From the NCBI GenBank assembly GCA_963763755.1, contig CAVXQE010000001.1, positions 124,001 to 188,000 on the forward strand: a stretch of 64,000 nucleotides of DNA. The letters are read 5' to 3'. The notes under the pieces are model-generated. The model made no database searches. It was not told the origin of the DNA and saw only the letters and a list, made by a program, of their open reading frames with translations. Source of the DNA: Gaiellasilicea sp963763755. Its GTDB lineage: Bacteria > Actinomycetota > Thermoleophilia > Gaiellales > Gaiellaceae. A program made the translations under genes and the position numbers. Positions within the stretch are counted from its first letter, which is position 1, and each line of letters opens with the position of its first letter. This document shows positions 8,743-19,277 of the stretch, in pieces.

Positions 8743-9186
8743 ATGCAGCGCTCATCCGCTTTCGCTGACCAAGGCACGATCGAGCGCGCACGGCGTGCCC
8801 TCGGCCGACGGCACAACTGGCTCCAGTTGGCCAAGTTCTGCACCGTCGGGGCGAGCGGCTACCTCGTCAACCTGGTCGTCTTCACGATCCTCGTCGGCAG
8901 CGGGCTCCACTACCTGCTCGCCGCCACCGGCTCGTTCCTGGTCGCGGTCACCAACAACTACATCTGGAACCGCCTGTGGACGTTCCGCGGCCAGCGCGGC
9001 CACGTCGCCTATCAGGGCCTGCGGTTCCTCGTGGTCTCCGGAGTCTCCCTCGGCGCCAACCTCGTCATCCTCCACGTGCTCGTCCAGGCGATGGACCGGG
9101 AGGTGCTCCCGCAGGCCATCGCGATCGTGCTGGTCACCCCGCTGAACTTCGTCGGGAACAAGCTCTGGTCGTTCGGGCTGCGCTAG
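8743..9186 (+). CDS. GtrA family membrane protein
   Basis: A 147-residue GtrA-like protein with four transmembrane helices, first at LAKFCTVGASGYLVNLVVFTILV-type positions 29-51 and the fourth ending at VGNKLWSFG. The motif TNNYIWNRLWTFR between helices 2 and 3 is typical. GtrA proteins are thought to flip or transfer polyprenyl-linked sugars for surface glycosylation. Its neighbours are two polytopic glycosyltransferase-like proteins, which fits that role. Confidence 0.85.
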   Translation: MQRSSAFADQGTIERARRALGRRHNWLQLAKFCTVGASGYLVNLVVFTILVGSGLHYLLAATGSFLVAVTNNYIWNRLWTFRGQRGHVAYQGLRFLVVSGVSLGANLVILHVLVQAMDREVLPQAIAIVLVTPLNFVGNKLWSFGLR

Positions 9187-10920
9187 CGCCGCTCGTTGCA
9201 GGGCTCGCGCTCGCGGCGCCTGCAGCAGCCGCGACGACACCCAGCAGCACGGTCAGCGAGCCGGTCTACGACGGGGACGGGCGCCTGATCCAGGTGCCGT
9301 TCGTGCCGTCCAGCGCCGCCGGCAGGCTGACGGAGAAGCAAGCCACGGACATCGTGCTGCGCTACCCGAAGGTGGCCGCGTGGCTCGACCGCTACCCGCC
9401 CAAGCCACAGACCGACGCCGAGTATCGGGCGGCGACCGACGAGTGGATCGTGAAGGCCTGGTCGGGAGACGCGGGTCAGATCGTCCTCGCGAAGGTCGAG
9501 GACGACACGGGCCGCGTGCAAGGAGGCCTGGACCGGCCCGCAGGTCGCCTGGACGATGGCCCGCGGCGGGGCCGGTGCGTTCGGCGGCAAGACGATCAAC
9601 AACATGTGGCTGTGGCTGGCGTTCTGCGCCGCCTTCCTGGTCGGGCTTGCGGATCTACGGAGGCTTCTCTCGCTGCGCAACCTCGACCTCCTCGCGCTGC
9701 TGTCCTTCTCGATCTCGCTCCGGTTCTTCAACGAGGGCGAGATCTTCTGGAGCGCTCCGCTTGCGTATCCGCCGCTCATCTACCTGCTCGGCCGCTGCAT
9801 CTGGATCGCCCGCCGCGACCGGCCGCCGCGCGCCCGGCCGCCGGTCTGGCCGGTCTGGGTGCTCGCCGGCGCCGCGGTTTTCCTGGCCGGGTTCCGGGTG
9901 GGGTTGAACGTGGAGGCGCAACGAAGCGTGATCGACGTCGGCTTCGCGGGCGTCGTGGGCGCGAACCGGATCGCAAATGGGGAGATGCCGTACGGCCACA
10001 TGCCGGTGCAGGAGGACCAGGAGCCGTGCGGCATCGCGGACGCCGAGGGCGAGATCCGCGAGCGGATCCAGACCAACGGCCGTTGCGAGGCGTCCAACCC
10101 GCGGGGTGACACCTACGGCCCCGTGTCCTACCTCGCCTACCTGCCCGGATACGCGGCTTTCGGCTGGACCGGGAAGTGGGACGAGCTCTGGGCGGCACAC
10201 GCGACCTCGCTCCTCTTCGACGCGCTCTGCATTCTCGGGCTCGCCCTCGTCGGGCGGCGGTTCGGCGGGCCGCGACTGGCGGCGGTGCTGGCCTTTGCGT
10301 GGGCTGCCTACCCGTTCACGCTCTACGTCTCCAACTCGGACACGAACGACGCGATCATGCCCGCCTTCTTGATCTGGGGCTTCTGGCTCGCGTCCTCCGC
10401 GTGGGCGCGCGGCGCGGCGGTCGCGCTTGCCGGCTGGACGAAGTTCGCCGCCCTGCTGCTGGCGCCGCTCTGGCTGTCGTATCCAAACGGCTGGCGAGCT
10501 CCGGCCAAGCAGTTCGTGCTGGCGTTCATGGGAGCGACCGTTGCGGCCTTCTTGATCCTGCTGCTGGAGCCCGCCCCGCTCCACGCCGCGCGCGTGTTCG
10601 CCGACCGCACCTTCGGCTTCCAGCTCGACCGCGAGTCGCCCTTCTCGATCTGGGGCTGGGGGCAGTACCACGCGAAGGGCGTTCCCGACCTCCACCTCGT
10701 CCAGCAGGTATTGCAGGTCCTGCTGGTCGGGGGCGCGGTGCTCGTGGCGTTCGTGCCGCGGCGCAAGTCGATCCTGCAACTCGCTGCGCTGACTGCAGCC
10801 GTCCTGATCGGCTTCGAGGTCGTGCTGACGCACTGGTTCTATCTCTACATCCCGTGGTTCTTTCCCTTTGTCGCCTTCGCGGTGCTCTACCGACGTGACC
10901 AGTCCGCGACGATTCACTGA
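9165..10920 (+). CDS. Polytopic membrane protein, glycosyltransferase-like, frameshifted
   Basis: Large membrane protein of about 584 residues. It begins with a signal-like segment (VVRAALAPLVAGLALAAPAAAA), followed by an extracytoplasmic domain with repeated Tyr-Pro patterns, then about nine hydrophobic helices from residue 145 onward. The lumenal segment VQEDQEPCGIADAEGEIRER and loops before helices resemble polyprenyl-phosphate-dependent mannosyltransferases, but no catalytic motif is certain. The frame shifts at about 9518 (one extra base; the next frame reads KEAWTGPQVAW). The start is uncertain: CTG 9165, inside the GtrA gene, is the nearest candidate. Confidence 0.6.
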
Positions 10921-12130
10921 GCTCGCTGCGGTCGCTGCCGCGGTGCTCTTTCTGGCCTCGTGGGGCGTCTTGCACACGGGGTGGTACGACGAGGGCGAGA
11001 TCGTCGACATCCCGGTCTACCTGAGCTACGGCAACGCGATCGAGGACGGTGCGGTGCCGTACCGCGACATCAGTCCCGAGTACCCGCCGGGCGCACTTCC
11101 GGCGTTCGTGCTGCCGGCGCTGGTCAGCGACGACGAGGCGGGCTATCGCGATGCCTTCGAGTGGCTGATGGCGGCCTGCGGGGCGGCGATGGTCCTGCTC
11201 ACCGGCGTCGCCCTGTACGGATTGCGGGCCACGCGGTCCCGCACCGTGTTGGTGCTCGCGCTCGTCGCCTGCTTCCCGCTCCTCCTCGGCTCGGTCGTCC
11301 TCACCCGCTTCGATCTCTGGCCGGCGATGCTCGTTGCGGGCGCACTCGCCGCGCTCGTCCACGAGCGCCACCGTCTCGGCTTCGGCGTGCTGGGTGCGGC
11401 GGTCGCGGTGAAGCTCTACCCGGCCGTTCTCGTCCCCGTCGCTGCGGCCTACGTCTGGCGTCGGCGGGGCCGGCGCGAGGCACTCGTCTGCCTCGGCCTG
11501 CTCGGGGCGGTCGTCGCTCTCGTCTTCCTCCCGTTCCTTGCCGTTGCGCCCGGCGGTGTCGCGCACAGCATCGGCCGACAGCTCTCGCGGCCGCTTCAGA
11601 TCGAGAGTCTCGGCTCGGCGCTCTACCTTGCAGCGCACCACCTGCTCGGGCTGGACGTCGAGATGCGCTCGGGGCACGGCTCGCAGAACCTGCACGCGAC
11701 CGGGACCGGCGTGACGGCGCTCCTCTTCAGCCTGATTCAGGTGGGAGTACTCGTCTGGATCTGGCTACGCATCCCGACCTCTGACCGACGGGTGCCTGGC
11801 ACCGAGCCTGGCACCGAGGAGGTCGTTCGCTGGAGCGCCGCGGCCCTCGTGGCGTTCGTTGCCCTCGGAAAGGTGCTCTCGCCGCAGTTCCTGATCTGGC
11901 TCGTGCCGGCCGTGCCGCTCGTGGCGGGGCTCCGCGGGCTGCGTGCGTCCGCGCTGCTCGTCGGCGCGCTCGTCCTGACGCAGCTCTGGTTCCCCTCTCG
12001 CTACTGGGACCTCGCCCGCGAGCTCGACGTGCTGCCCTCGCTGCTCGTGCTCGCGCGCGATCTCGTGCTCGTGGCGCTGCTCGTCGTCCTGCTCAGGGAT
12101 AGGGAACGCGAACCGGCTCGATCGCCGTAG
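10895..12130 (+). CDS. DUF2029/GT87-like membrane glycosyltransferase
   Basis: A 411-residue polytopic protein with about ten transmembrane helices, likely a polyprenyl-phosphate-mannose-dependent transferase. Helpful marks are the first lumenal loop with YDEGEIVDIPVYLSYG and VPYRDISPEYPPGALP, and VLTRFDLWPAMLVAGALAAL followed by AVKLYPAVLVPV, which are typical of DUF2029. GTG 10895 is the start and overlaps the preceding gene by 26 nt. The end runs 38 nt into the convergent phosphodiesterase gene. Confidence 0.7.
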   Translation: MTSPRRFTELAAVAAAVLFLASWGVLHTGWYDEGEIVDIPVYLSYGNAIEDGAVPYRDISPEYPPGALPAFVLPALVSDDEAGYRDAFEWLMAACGAAMVLLTGVALYGLRATRSRTVLVLALVACFPLLLGSVVLTRFDLWPAMLVAGALAALVHERHRLGFGVLGAAVAVKLYPAVLVPVAAAYVWRRRGRREALVCLGLLGAVVALVFLPFLAVAPGGVAHSIGRQLSRPLQIESLGSALYLAAHHLLGLDVEMRSGHGSQNLHATGTGVTALLFSLIQVGVLVWIWLRIPTSDRRVPGTEPGTEEVVRWSAAALVAFVALGKVLSPQFLIWLVPAVPLVAGLRGLRASALLVGALVLTQLWFPSRYWDLARELDVLPSLLVLARDLVLVALLVVLLRDREREPARSP

Positions 12131-12872
12131 CGCGCCCCGACTCGTCGCACTCGACGAGCGCTCCTTCGATCCGGACGCCGCCCTCGGCGGTCTCGAAGCG
12201 GACCGGCAGGCCGGTCCGCATCCGGTAGATCGCCTGGTCGCCCTTGACTCCGATCACCGAGTCGTGCGGTCCCGTCATCCCGGCGTCGGTGATCGCCGCT
12301 GTGCCGCCGGGCTGAACGCGCGCGTCGGAGGTCTGCACGTGCGTGTGGGTGCCGACGACCGCAGTGACGCGGCCGTCCAGCCAGCGCGAGAGCGCGACCT
12401 TCTCGCTCGTCGCCTCGGCGTGGACGTCGACGAGGATCACCGGCGTCTGCGCCTGTGCCTCCTCGACGAGCTCGTCGATCACCTCGAACATCGCGACGGC
12501 CGGCGAGAGGAAGAGCGAGCCCATGACGTTGATCACGGCCACCTTGGTGCCGTCCTCCGTCGCTGCGACCGTCAACCCGCGCCCGGGCGCGAACTTCGAG
12601 AAGTTGGCGGGCCGGATCACCCGCTCGGACGTCTGGAGGTAACTGTTGATCTCGGAGCGCCGCCAGGTGTGGTTGCCGAGTGTGATCACATCAGCGCCCG
12701 CAGCCAGAACCCGGGCCGCGAGCTTGGGTGTGATCCCGACCCCGTCCGCGAGGTTCTCGCCGTTGACGACGCAGAACGAGGCGCCGAGCTCCTCCCGCAG
12801 TCCTGGCAACCGCTCCTCGACCGCCCGGCGGCCGGGCGCACCCACCACGTCGCCGATAAAGAGAAGCTTCAG
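12093..12872 (-). CDS. YmdB family metallophosphoesterase
   Basis: Calcineurin-like phosphoesterase of the TIGR00282/YmdB family, which in Bacillus hydrolyses 2',3'-cAMP and influences biofilm and sporulation. Motifs in order: FIGDVVGAPGR, VVNGENLADGVGIT, TLGNHTW, DVHAEATSEK and VGTHTHVQTSDARV, all metal-site signatures. Length is 259 residues, the family norm. The start is CTG 12872 (L-KLLFIGDVV), forming a CTGA overlap with the upstream stop; no ATG or GTG precedes the conserved FIGD strand. Confidence 0.85.
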   Translation of the reverse strand: MKLLFIGDVVGAPGRRAVEERLPGLREELGASFCVVNGENLADGVGITPKLAARVLAAGADVITLGNHTWRRSEINSYLQTSERVIRPANFSKFAPGRGLTVAATEDGTKVAVINVMGSLFLSPAVAMFEVIDELVEEAQAQTPVILVDVHAEATSEKVALSRWLDGRVTAVVGTHTHVQTSDARVQPGGTAAITDAGMTGPHDSVIGVKGDQAIYRMRTGLPVRFETAEGGVRIEGALVECDESGRATAIEPVRVPYP

Positions 12873-13684
12873 GGAACCGAGAGCACGGCCGCGGGGCGCA
12901 CCGACAGCGACACGTTGTTGCCGGCGTCCTGCGTGTAGCGGGCCAGTGCCTGACGCTCAACGGCCGTCAGGTCGACGACGACGCCCATCTTGGAGCGCGC
13001 CTTCGTCACGGCGGAGCCGACCGTCAGCGCCGGGTCGGCGCGCAGGTGGGTGAGCGACACGACGACCGAAGGCGCGGCGTGGGGACGGATGTCGATCCGG
13101 GCGCCGTACGTGCGATTGGCGAGCACGAAGTCGGTGATCCCGACGACCGTCCCGTCCACCGGCGCATAGACGTCGGTGCCGGGCGCGGCGCCGACTGCGA
13201 GCGCCGATGTGCCGGGGCCGCGGTCGCCGCGGAGCTGGTACCAGACGAGCCGGTTCTCCTTCGCCCCCGCGAGTCGGTGCCAGATGCGGGCGAAGACGCC
13301 GGCGTTCCCCTGGCGGCCGACCGGATCGAGCGCCAGCGAGCCGTCGCCCGCCTGGTGGTAACCGATCGCCGTCACGGCTGTCTGCGCCACCGGCAGCTGC
13401 AGCTGCACCGTGCCCACCGTCGCCACGATCTGCGGCAGCGGCTGGCCTCCCGGCAGCACGTTTGCCTCGGCGAGGGGGCTGGTTGCGACCGGATTCGCGC
13501 TCCAGGTGCCGAATGCGGTCAGCAGCAGGGTCAGCAAGAGGACCGCCGAAAAGAGAGCGGTCAGGACGAAACGAGTGGCGTGACGCTCCGGTCTTCGCCG
13601 GCGCGCTCGCATGCGCTGAACTTCTCTGGGCGCACGCGGCCGCACCGTCTGCCGGTTTCGGGCCGAAGCCATGGGCGGCACCAT
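12869..13684 (-). CDS. Membrane-anchored degenerate LytM/M23-like protein
   Basis: A 271-residue protein with a basic N-terminus, one transmembrane helix (about 40-62, FVLTALFSAVLLLTLLLTAF) and an extracytoplasmic region. Residues about 165-260 resemble an M23 (LytM) fold: GAAPGTDVYAPVDGTVVGI, then SLTHLRADPALTVGSAV. The usual zinc-binding HxxxD is missing in the first motif, so peptidase activity is doubtful. ATG 13684 has GGGAAGGG about 6 nt upstream. Its stop overlaps the YmdB start. Confidence 0.55.
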   Translation of the reverse strand: MVPPMASARNRQTVRPRAPREVQRMRARRRRPERHATRFVLTALFSAVLLLTLLLTAFGTWSANPVATSPLAEANVLPGGQPLPQIVATVGTVQLQLPVAQTAVTAIGYHQAGDGSLALDPVGRQGNAGVFARIWHRLAGAKENRLVWYQLRGDRGPGTSALAVGAAPGTDVYAPVDGTVVGITDFVLANRTYGARIDIRPHAAPSVVVSLTHLRADPALTVGSAVTKARSKMGVVVDLTAVERQALARYTQDAGNNVSLSVRPAAVLSVP

Positions 13685-14009
13685 AGCCGACCCTTCCCAA
13701 TCGATCCACTCACCACGGTCGCCGTCGGAGCTGGTCGAAGCGGCTGTCACGCTCGCTCACCTTACGGCCAAGACTGGACAGAACGCCGCGGAATGCCCCC
13801 TTGGGGTGATGGACGCAGCGCCCGTGGCGACGAAGCTGGGCAGGACTGGTTCCTGCGGCCGAAAGGCGGAACGAGAATGACTGCGGCACAACTGAAGGCG
13901 AAGATCCGCAACTCTCCGTTTGCTTCCCTGCAGACAAGGATCCTGGCCACGATCGGGTAGCACCGGGTTCGACTCTGCAGCGGCGACCCCCCACGCCGCC
14001 GCGTAGATT
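13685..14009. other. Intergenic region with a possible 27-codon ORF
   Basis: This divergent spacer of about 325 bp separates the LytM-like gene from hemB. It includes a possible 27-codon ORF at 13877-13960 (starts MTAAQLKAKIRN, ends ILATIG) preceded by GAACGAGA. Upstream of it, 13795-13870 contains short GC-rich pairings such as CCCCTTGGGG and CCTGCGGCCGAAAGGCGG. I recognise no named riboswitch, and the ORF may not be real. Confidence 0.3.
14004..14009 (+). promoter_or_regulatory. -10 box TAGATT for hemB
   Basis: TAGATT ends 6 nt before GTG 14016 and directly abuts the alternative GTG at 14010. The spacing favours 14016 as a leaderless start. Confidence 0.5.
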
Positions 14010-14015
14010 GTGCGC

Positions 14016-14953
14016 GTGAGCGCATTTCCCGCCACGCGCCTTCGCCGGTTGCGGCGCACCGACGCGCTGCGTTCGCTCGTGCGCGAGACACGGCTCGACC
14101 TCGACGATTTCGTGATGCCGTACTTCGCGGGGCCTTCGACGGTCCTGAACGAGGAGTTGCCCGGCATGAGTCGTTATTCGGTCGAGGATCTCGTCGCCGA
14201 GGCGGGAGAGCTCGCCCGGCTGGGCGGCAAGGCTGTCCTCCTCTTCGGCGTTCCCGACGAGAAGGACGACGAGGGATCGGGCGCCTGGGATGTGGACGGG
14301 ATCGTGCAGCGTGCGCTGCGGGCGCTCCGTGCCGAGCTGCCGGAGCTCGTCCTGGTCACCGACGTCTGTCTCTGCGAGTACACGGCGCACGGTCACTGCG
14401 GCGTGATCCGGGACGGAGAGGTCGCCAACGACGAGACGCTCGAGCTGCTCGCGCGGACCGCGGTCAGCCACGTCGATGCCGGCGCTGACGCCGTCGCTCC
14501 GAGCGACATGATGGACGGACGGGTCGGCGCGATCCGCGAGGTGCTGCCCGACACCCCGATCGTGGCCTACTCGGCGAAGTACGCGTCCGCGTTCTACGGA
14601 CCCTTCCGTGACGTTGCCGAATCGGCGCCCTCCTTCGGCGATCGCCGCGGCTACCAGATGGACCCGGCGAACGTGCGGGAGGCCTTGCGCGAGTGCGAGC
14701 TCGATCTGGCCGAGGGCGCGGACGTGCTGATGGTGAAGCCGGCGCTGCCGTATCTCGACGTGATCCGCGCCGTGCGCGAGCGCTTCGAGTGCCCGGTGGC
14801 TGCCTACAACGTCTCGGGCGAGTACGCGATGGTGAAGGCGGCGGGCGCCGCCGGCCACCTCGACGAGCGGACGGCGGCGCTCGAGTCGCTGACCGCGGTC
14901 AAGCGTGCCGGCGCCGACCTCGTCTTCTCCTACTGGACGAGGGATCTCGCAGC

Positions 14954-14963
<10 letters not shown>
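14016..14963 (+). CDS. hemB: Delta-aminolevulinic acid dehydratase (porphobilinogen synthase)
   Basis: Condenses two 5-aminolevulinate molecules to porphobilinogen in heme synthesis. The zinc-type metal site DVCLCEYTAHGHCG keeps all three cysteines. Catalytic lysines are visible in VAYSAKYASAFYGPFR and LMVKPALPYLD. Length is 315 residues. The gene overlaps hemL by 10 nt, forming a heme-synthesis pair upstream of the respiratory genes. Confidence 0.94.
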
Positions 14964-16193
<1,230 letters not shown>

Positions 16194-16216
<23 letters not shown>

Positions 16217-16664
16217 CGTCTTCGAGGTCATCGCCGCCGAGGCGGCGGCCGAGAGCCCGCTCTGGGGTGAGCAGCTGCGCGCCCAACCGGAGCGCGAGGG
16301 TGTCTTCGGGCCGCTCGCGCCCGACCGCTTCGCGCTCGGACTCGAGACGATCTATGAGGGCTACCTCGTTCACTACGGCCGGCCGCGGCTCTTCTCGCCC
16401 GCGGAGGGAGACGTCGCGCTACTCCTCGGCGACTATCTCTACGCGCACGGGCTCGTTCGGATCGCGGCCACCGGCGACCTCGATGCAGTGGCGACACTCG
16501 CCGAGCTGATCTCGACCTGCGCTCATCTCCGGGCAGAGCAGGCGGAGGGCGACGGGGACGCCTGGGTCGACGCGGTGCGCCGGCTCGGCGGCGAGCCCGA
16601 TGCTCCGTCGATTGCGCGCACTCTCGTGACTCACCAGTCGCGGTTGGATAAGCTCGCCCCGTGA
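16194..16664 (+). CDS. Hypothetical soluble protein downstream of hemL
   Basis: A 156-residue mostly helical protein with no family I can name. It starts at TTG 16194 inside hemL (L-ATSSATDVFEVIAAEAAAES) and includes LETIYEGYLVHYGRPRLF and LLLGDYLYAHGLVRIAATGDL. The overlap with hemL and with the next start (GTGA at 16661) places it in the hem transcript. A role connected to tetrapyrrole synthesis is possible only by context. Confidence 0.6.
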
Positions 16665-16807
16665 TCGCCTGGTTGCTCGCCGACGCCGCCTCCGAGGGGA
16701 AGAACGTCATCACCGGCATGCTCATCACCGGTCTCATCTTCGTGGCGGTGATCGCCATCGGCGAGACCACACACGCGCTGCGCCACCGGCGCCGCAGCCG
16801 GCACTAG
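16661..16807 (+). CDS. Small single-pass membrane protein (48 aa)
   Basis: A 48-residue protein starting at GTG 16661, which overlaps the upstream stop as GTGA. It has a short N-terminal hydrophobic stretch (IAWLLADA), one clear helix (NVITGMLITGLIFVAVIAIG) and a basic C-terminus HALRHRRRSRH. Tight coupling and clean membrane topology support a real gene despite its size. It overlaps the convergent peptidase gene by 4 nt. Function unknown. Confidence 0.65.
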   Translation: MIAWLLADAASEGKNVITGMLITGLIFVAVIAIGETTHALRHRRRSRH

Positions 16808-17700
16808 CGCGGCTGCTCGGCCTCTCGAAGGAACCTCCCGACGACGTCGAGGTAACGCTCCGTCTCCTCGAGCACCGGGGTGTGCGAGCTCTCCTCGAAG
16901 ACGATCTCGCGTGCCTGCGGCAAGCCGCTCACGAGCGTGGCCGCGATCGACTCCGTCGAGAGGTCGTAGCGGCCGCGGATGACGAGCGCCGGCAGATCGA
17001 GCTCGCCGAGTCGAGGGCGGACGTCCCAACCCCGCAACGCGCCGGTCAAGGTCCACTCGTTCGGACCCCACATCGCGAGGTAGCTCTCGCGGCCGCGCTC
17101 GGGCAGCATCCGCTCGATCTCCGGCGGGAGGGTCGCGCCGCGGAAGAAGTGGCGGTCGCTGAAGACGGCGTCCGCCGCCTCGTACTCCGGGCTGTCGTAG
17201 GTGCCCGTGCGCTCGTGCTCGTCGAACACCGCGACGACGTCCGGCGGGAGCTCGTCACGGAGCCGTTTCACCTCGGTCTCCCATTCCGCCGCGCTCGCCA
17301 GCGTGGAGCTGAGGACGAGGCTCGTCAGGCCACCGAAGCCGGAGAGAGCGTGCTCGAGCGCCAGCATCCCGCCCCACGAGGTGCCGAGCAGATGAACGCG
17401 CTCGAGCCCGAGCGATTCTCGGAGGGCCGCGAGCTCGTCGAGGAAGACCTGCAGGCTCCAGTCGATCGAGTCCGGCCGGTCGGAGCGGCCGCAGCCGAGC
17501 TGGTCGTAGAGAACGACGGCCCGACCGTCGGCCGTCAGCCGCTCGAGTGGCGCGAAGTAGTGGTGTGTCGAGCCGGGGCCGCCGTGCAGGCAGAGGAGCG
17601 GATCCAGCCCCGAGTCCAGCTCGCCGGCGACCCGGAACCACGTCCGGTACCCGCCCACTCGACCCAGCCCTCGCGCTCGCTCACGTGTCCATCCTGCCAT
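16804..17700 (-). CDS. Proline iminopeptidase-like alpha/beta hydrolase
   Basis: Alpha/beta hydrolase of 298 residues in the proline iminopeptidase (S33) family, which removes N-terminal residues from small peptides. The oxyanion motif CLHGGPGSTHHYF, the block LYDQLGCGRSD, the nucleophile elbow GTSWGG, the Asp-containing RGRYDLST and the C-terminal His in ESSHTPVLEE are all present. The start is ATG 17700, divergent from ubiD with only 28 bp between starts. Confidence 0.85.
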   Translation of the reverse strand: MAGWTRERARGLGRVGGYRTWFRVAGELDSGLDPLLCLHGGPGSTHHYFAPLERLTADGRAVVLYDQLGCGRSDRPDSIDWSLQVFLDELAALRESLGLERVHLLGTSWGGMLALEHALSGFGGLTSLVLSSTLASAAEWETEVKRLRDELPPDVVAVFDEHERTGTYDSPEYEAADAVFSDRHFFRGATLPPEIERMLPERGRESYLAMWGPNEWTLTGALRGWDVRPRLGELDLPALVIRGRYDLSTESIAATLVSGLPQAREIVFEESSHTPVLEETERYLDVVGRFLREAEQPR

Positions 17701-17715
17701 GCGGACACTCGCCAT

Positions 17716-17721
17716 TAGACT
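17716..17721 (+). promoter_or_regulatory. -10 box TAGACT for ubiD-qcr unit
   Basis: TAGACT ends 7 nt before ATG 17729, the first gene of the long respiration/menaquinone block. Leaderless-type promoter. Confidence 0.5.
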
Positions 17722-17728
17722 CGCGCAG

Positions 17729-19234
17729 ATGGCTCCGCCTTCCGATCTGCGTGACTGGATTCGCCTGCTCGAGGACGAGGGTGAGCTCGTCCGCATCTCG
17801 GCGGAGGTCGATCCGGACCTCGAGATCACGGAGATCGTCGACCGCACGGTGAAGGCCGGCGGTCCCGCGCTCCTGTTCGAGCGGCCGAAGGGGTCGAAGC
17901 ATCCGCTCCTGATCAACCAGTTCGGCACCGAGCGGCGGATGTGCATGGCATTCGGGGTCGAGCGGCTCGACGATGTCGCGACCAAGCTCGAGGACGTGCT
18001 CGAGATGCAGCCGCCGCAGGGGCTCGCGGACAAGGTGCGCGGGCTGAAGAAACTGAAGTCGATCGCCGACTCGCTGCCGAAGACGGTGTCGCGCGGCGCG
18101 AGCCAGGAGGTCGTGCTCACCGGCGACGAGGTCGACCTCGACCTGCTCCCGATCCAGCGCTGCTGGCCCGGCGACCCGGCGCCGTTCATCACGCTGCCCG
18201 CGGTGATCACGAAGGACCCGCACACCGGCGTTCGCAACGTCGGCATGTACCGGATGCAGAAGATCGACTCGCGCTCGACGTACATGCACTGGCAGATCCA
18301 CAAGGACGGACGCGCGGACTATCTCGCCACCGACGGCTCGATCCCCGTCGCCGTTGCGCTCGGCCTGGATCCCGTCACCGCGTACTCCGCGAGCGCGCCG
18401 CTGCCGAAGCACATCGACGAGTTCATGCTCGCCGGCTTCCTGCGCGGCGAGCCGGTCGAGCTGGTGAAGGCGAAGACCGTCGACCTCGAGGTGCCGGCGA
18501 ACGCCGAGATCATCCTGGAAGGCACGATCGAGAAGGGCGAGGTCGGGATGGAAGGCCCGTTCGGCGACCACACCGGCTACTACACGCCGGCAGAGCCGTT
18601 CCCGGTCTTCCGGCTCTCGGCGATCACGATGCGGCGCGACGCCGTCTATCCGTCGATCGTCGTCGGCAAGCCGGTGCAGGAGGACGCCTGGCTCGGCAAG
18701 GCGACCGAGCGGATCTTCCTGCCGGCGATCAAGATGACGGTGCCCGAGATCGTCGACTACGACCTGCCCGTCGCGGGGGCGTTCCACAACTGCGTGATCG
18801 TCTCGATCCGCAAGTCGTTCCCGGGTCACGCGCACAAGGTGATGCACGCCATCTGGGGCCTCGGGATGCTCAGCCTCTCGAAGTCGGTCGTCGTGGTCGA
18901 CGCCCACGTGAACGTGCACGACTACGGCGAGGTCTTCTTCTACGTCGGCGCGAACGTCGATCCGAAGCGCGACGTCGTCATCGCCGAGGGGCCGCTCGAC
19001 CACCTCGACCACGCGCCCACGCTCCAATTCGTCGGCGGCAAGATGGGGATCGATGCGACCGCGAAGGGGCCGGACGAGGGGGCGCGGGAGTGGCCGGAGG
19101 AGATCGCGATGAGCGACGAGATCAGGGAGCTGGTCGATCGCAGGTGGGAGGAGTACGGCATACCGGCGCACGATGTCGGCCAACTCGTAGAGAATGGCTC
19201 CCGTCGCGGGTTGCGGCAGCTGTTACGTCGTTGA
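17729..19234 (+). CDS. ubiD: UbiD family prenylated-FMN decarboxylase
   Basis: A 501-residue UbiD-type decarboxylase using prenylated FMN made by UbiX. Family motifs: ALLFERPKG and LINQFGTERR near the N-terminus, IDLDLLP-like region with QRCWPGDPAPF, the signature EGPFGDHTGYYTP, and AIWGLGMLSLSK. Its neighbours include ubiX (21821) and the futalosine genes mqnE, mqnA and mqnC, so it likely removes the carboxyl of the naphthoate intermediate in menaquinone synthesis. ATG 17729 is set by the conserved RDWIRLLEDEGELVRI start and the upstream -10 box. Confidence 0.9.
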   Translation: MAPPSDLRDWIRLLEDEGELVRISAEVDPDLEITEIVDRTVKAGGPALLFERPKGSKHPLLINQFGTERRMCMAFGVERLDDVATKLEDVLEMQPPQGLADKVRGLKKLKSIADSLPKTVSRGASQEVVLTGDEVDLDLLPIQRCWPGDPAPFITLPAVITKDPHTGVRNVGMYRMQKIDSRSTYMHWQIHKDGRADYLATDGSIPVAVALGLDPVTAYSASAPLPKHIDEFMLAGFLRGEPVELVKAKTVDLEVPANAEIILEGTIEKGEVGMEGPFGDHTGYYTPAEPFPVFRLSAITMRRDAVYPSIVVGKPVQEDAWLGKATERIFLPAIKMTVPEIVDYDLPVAGAFHNCVIVSIRKSFPGHAHKVMHAIWGLGMLSLSKSVVVVDAHVNVHDYGEVFFYVGANVDPKRDVVIAEGPLDHLDHAPTLQFVGGKMGIDATAKGPDEGAREWPEEIAMSDEIRELVDRRWEEYGIPAHDVGQLVENGSRRGLRQLLRR

Positions 19235-19277
19235 CAGGCATGAGCGCACGCCGGTTGAATCACCAGGGGAATCTGAC

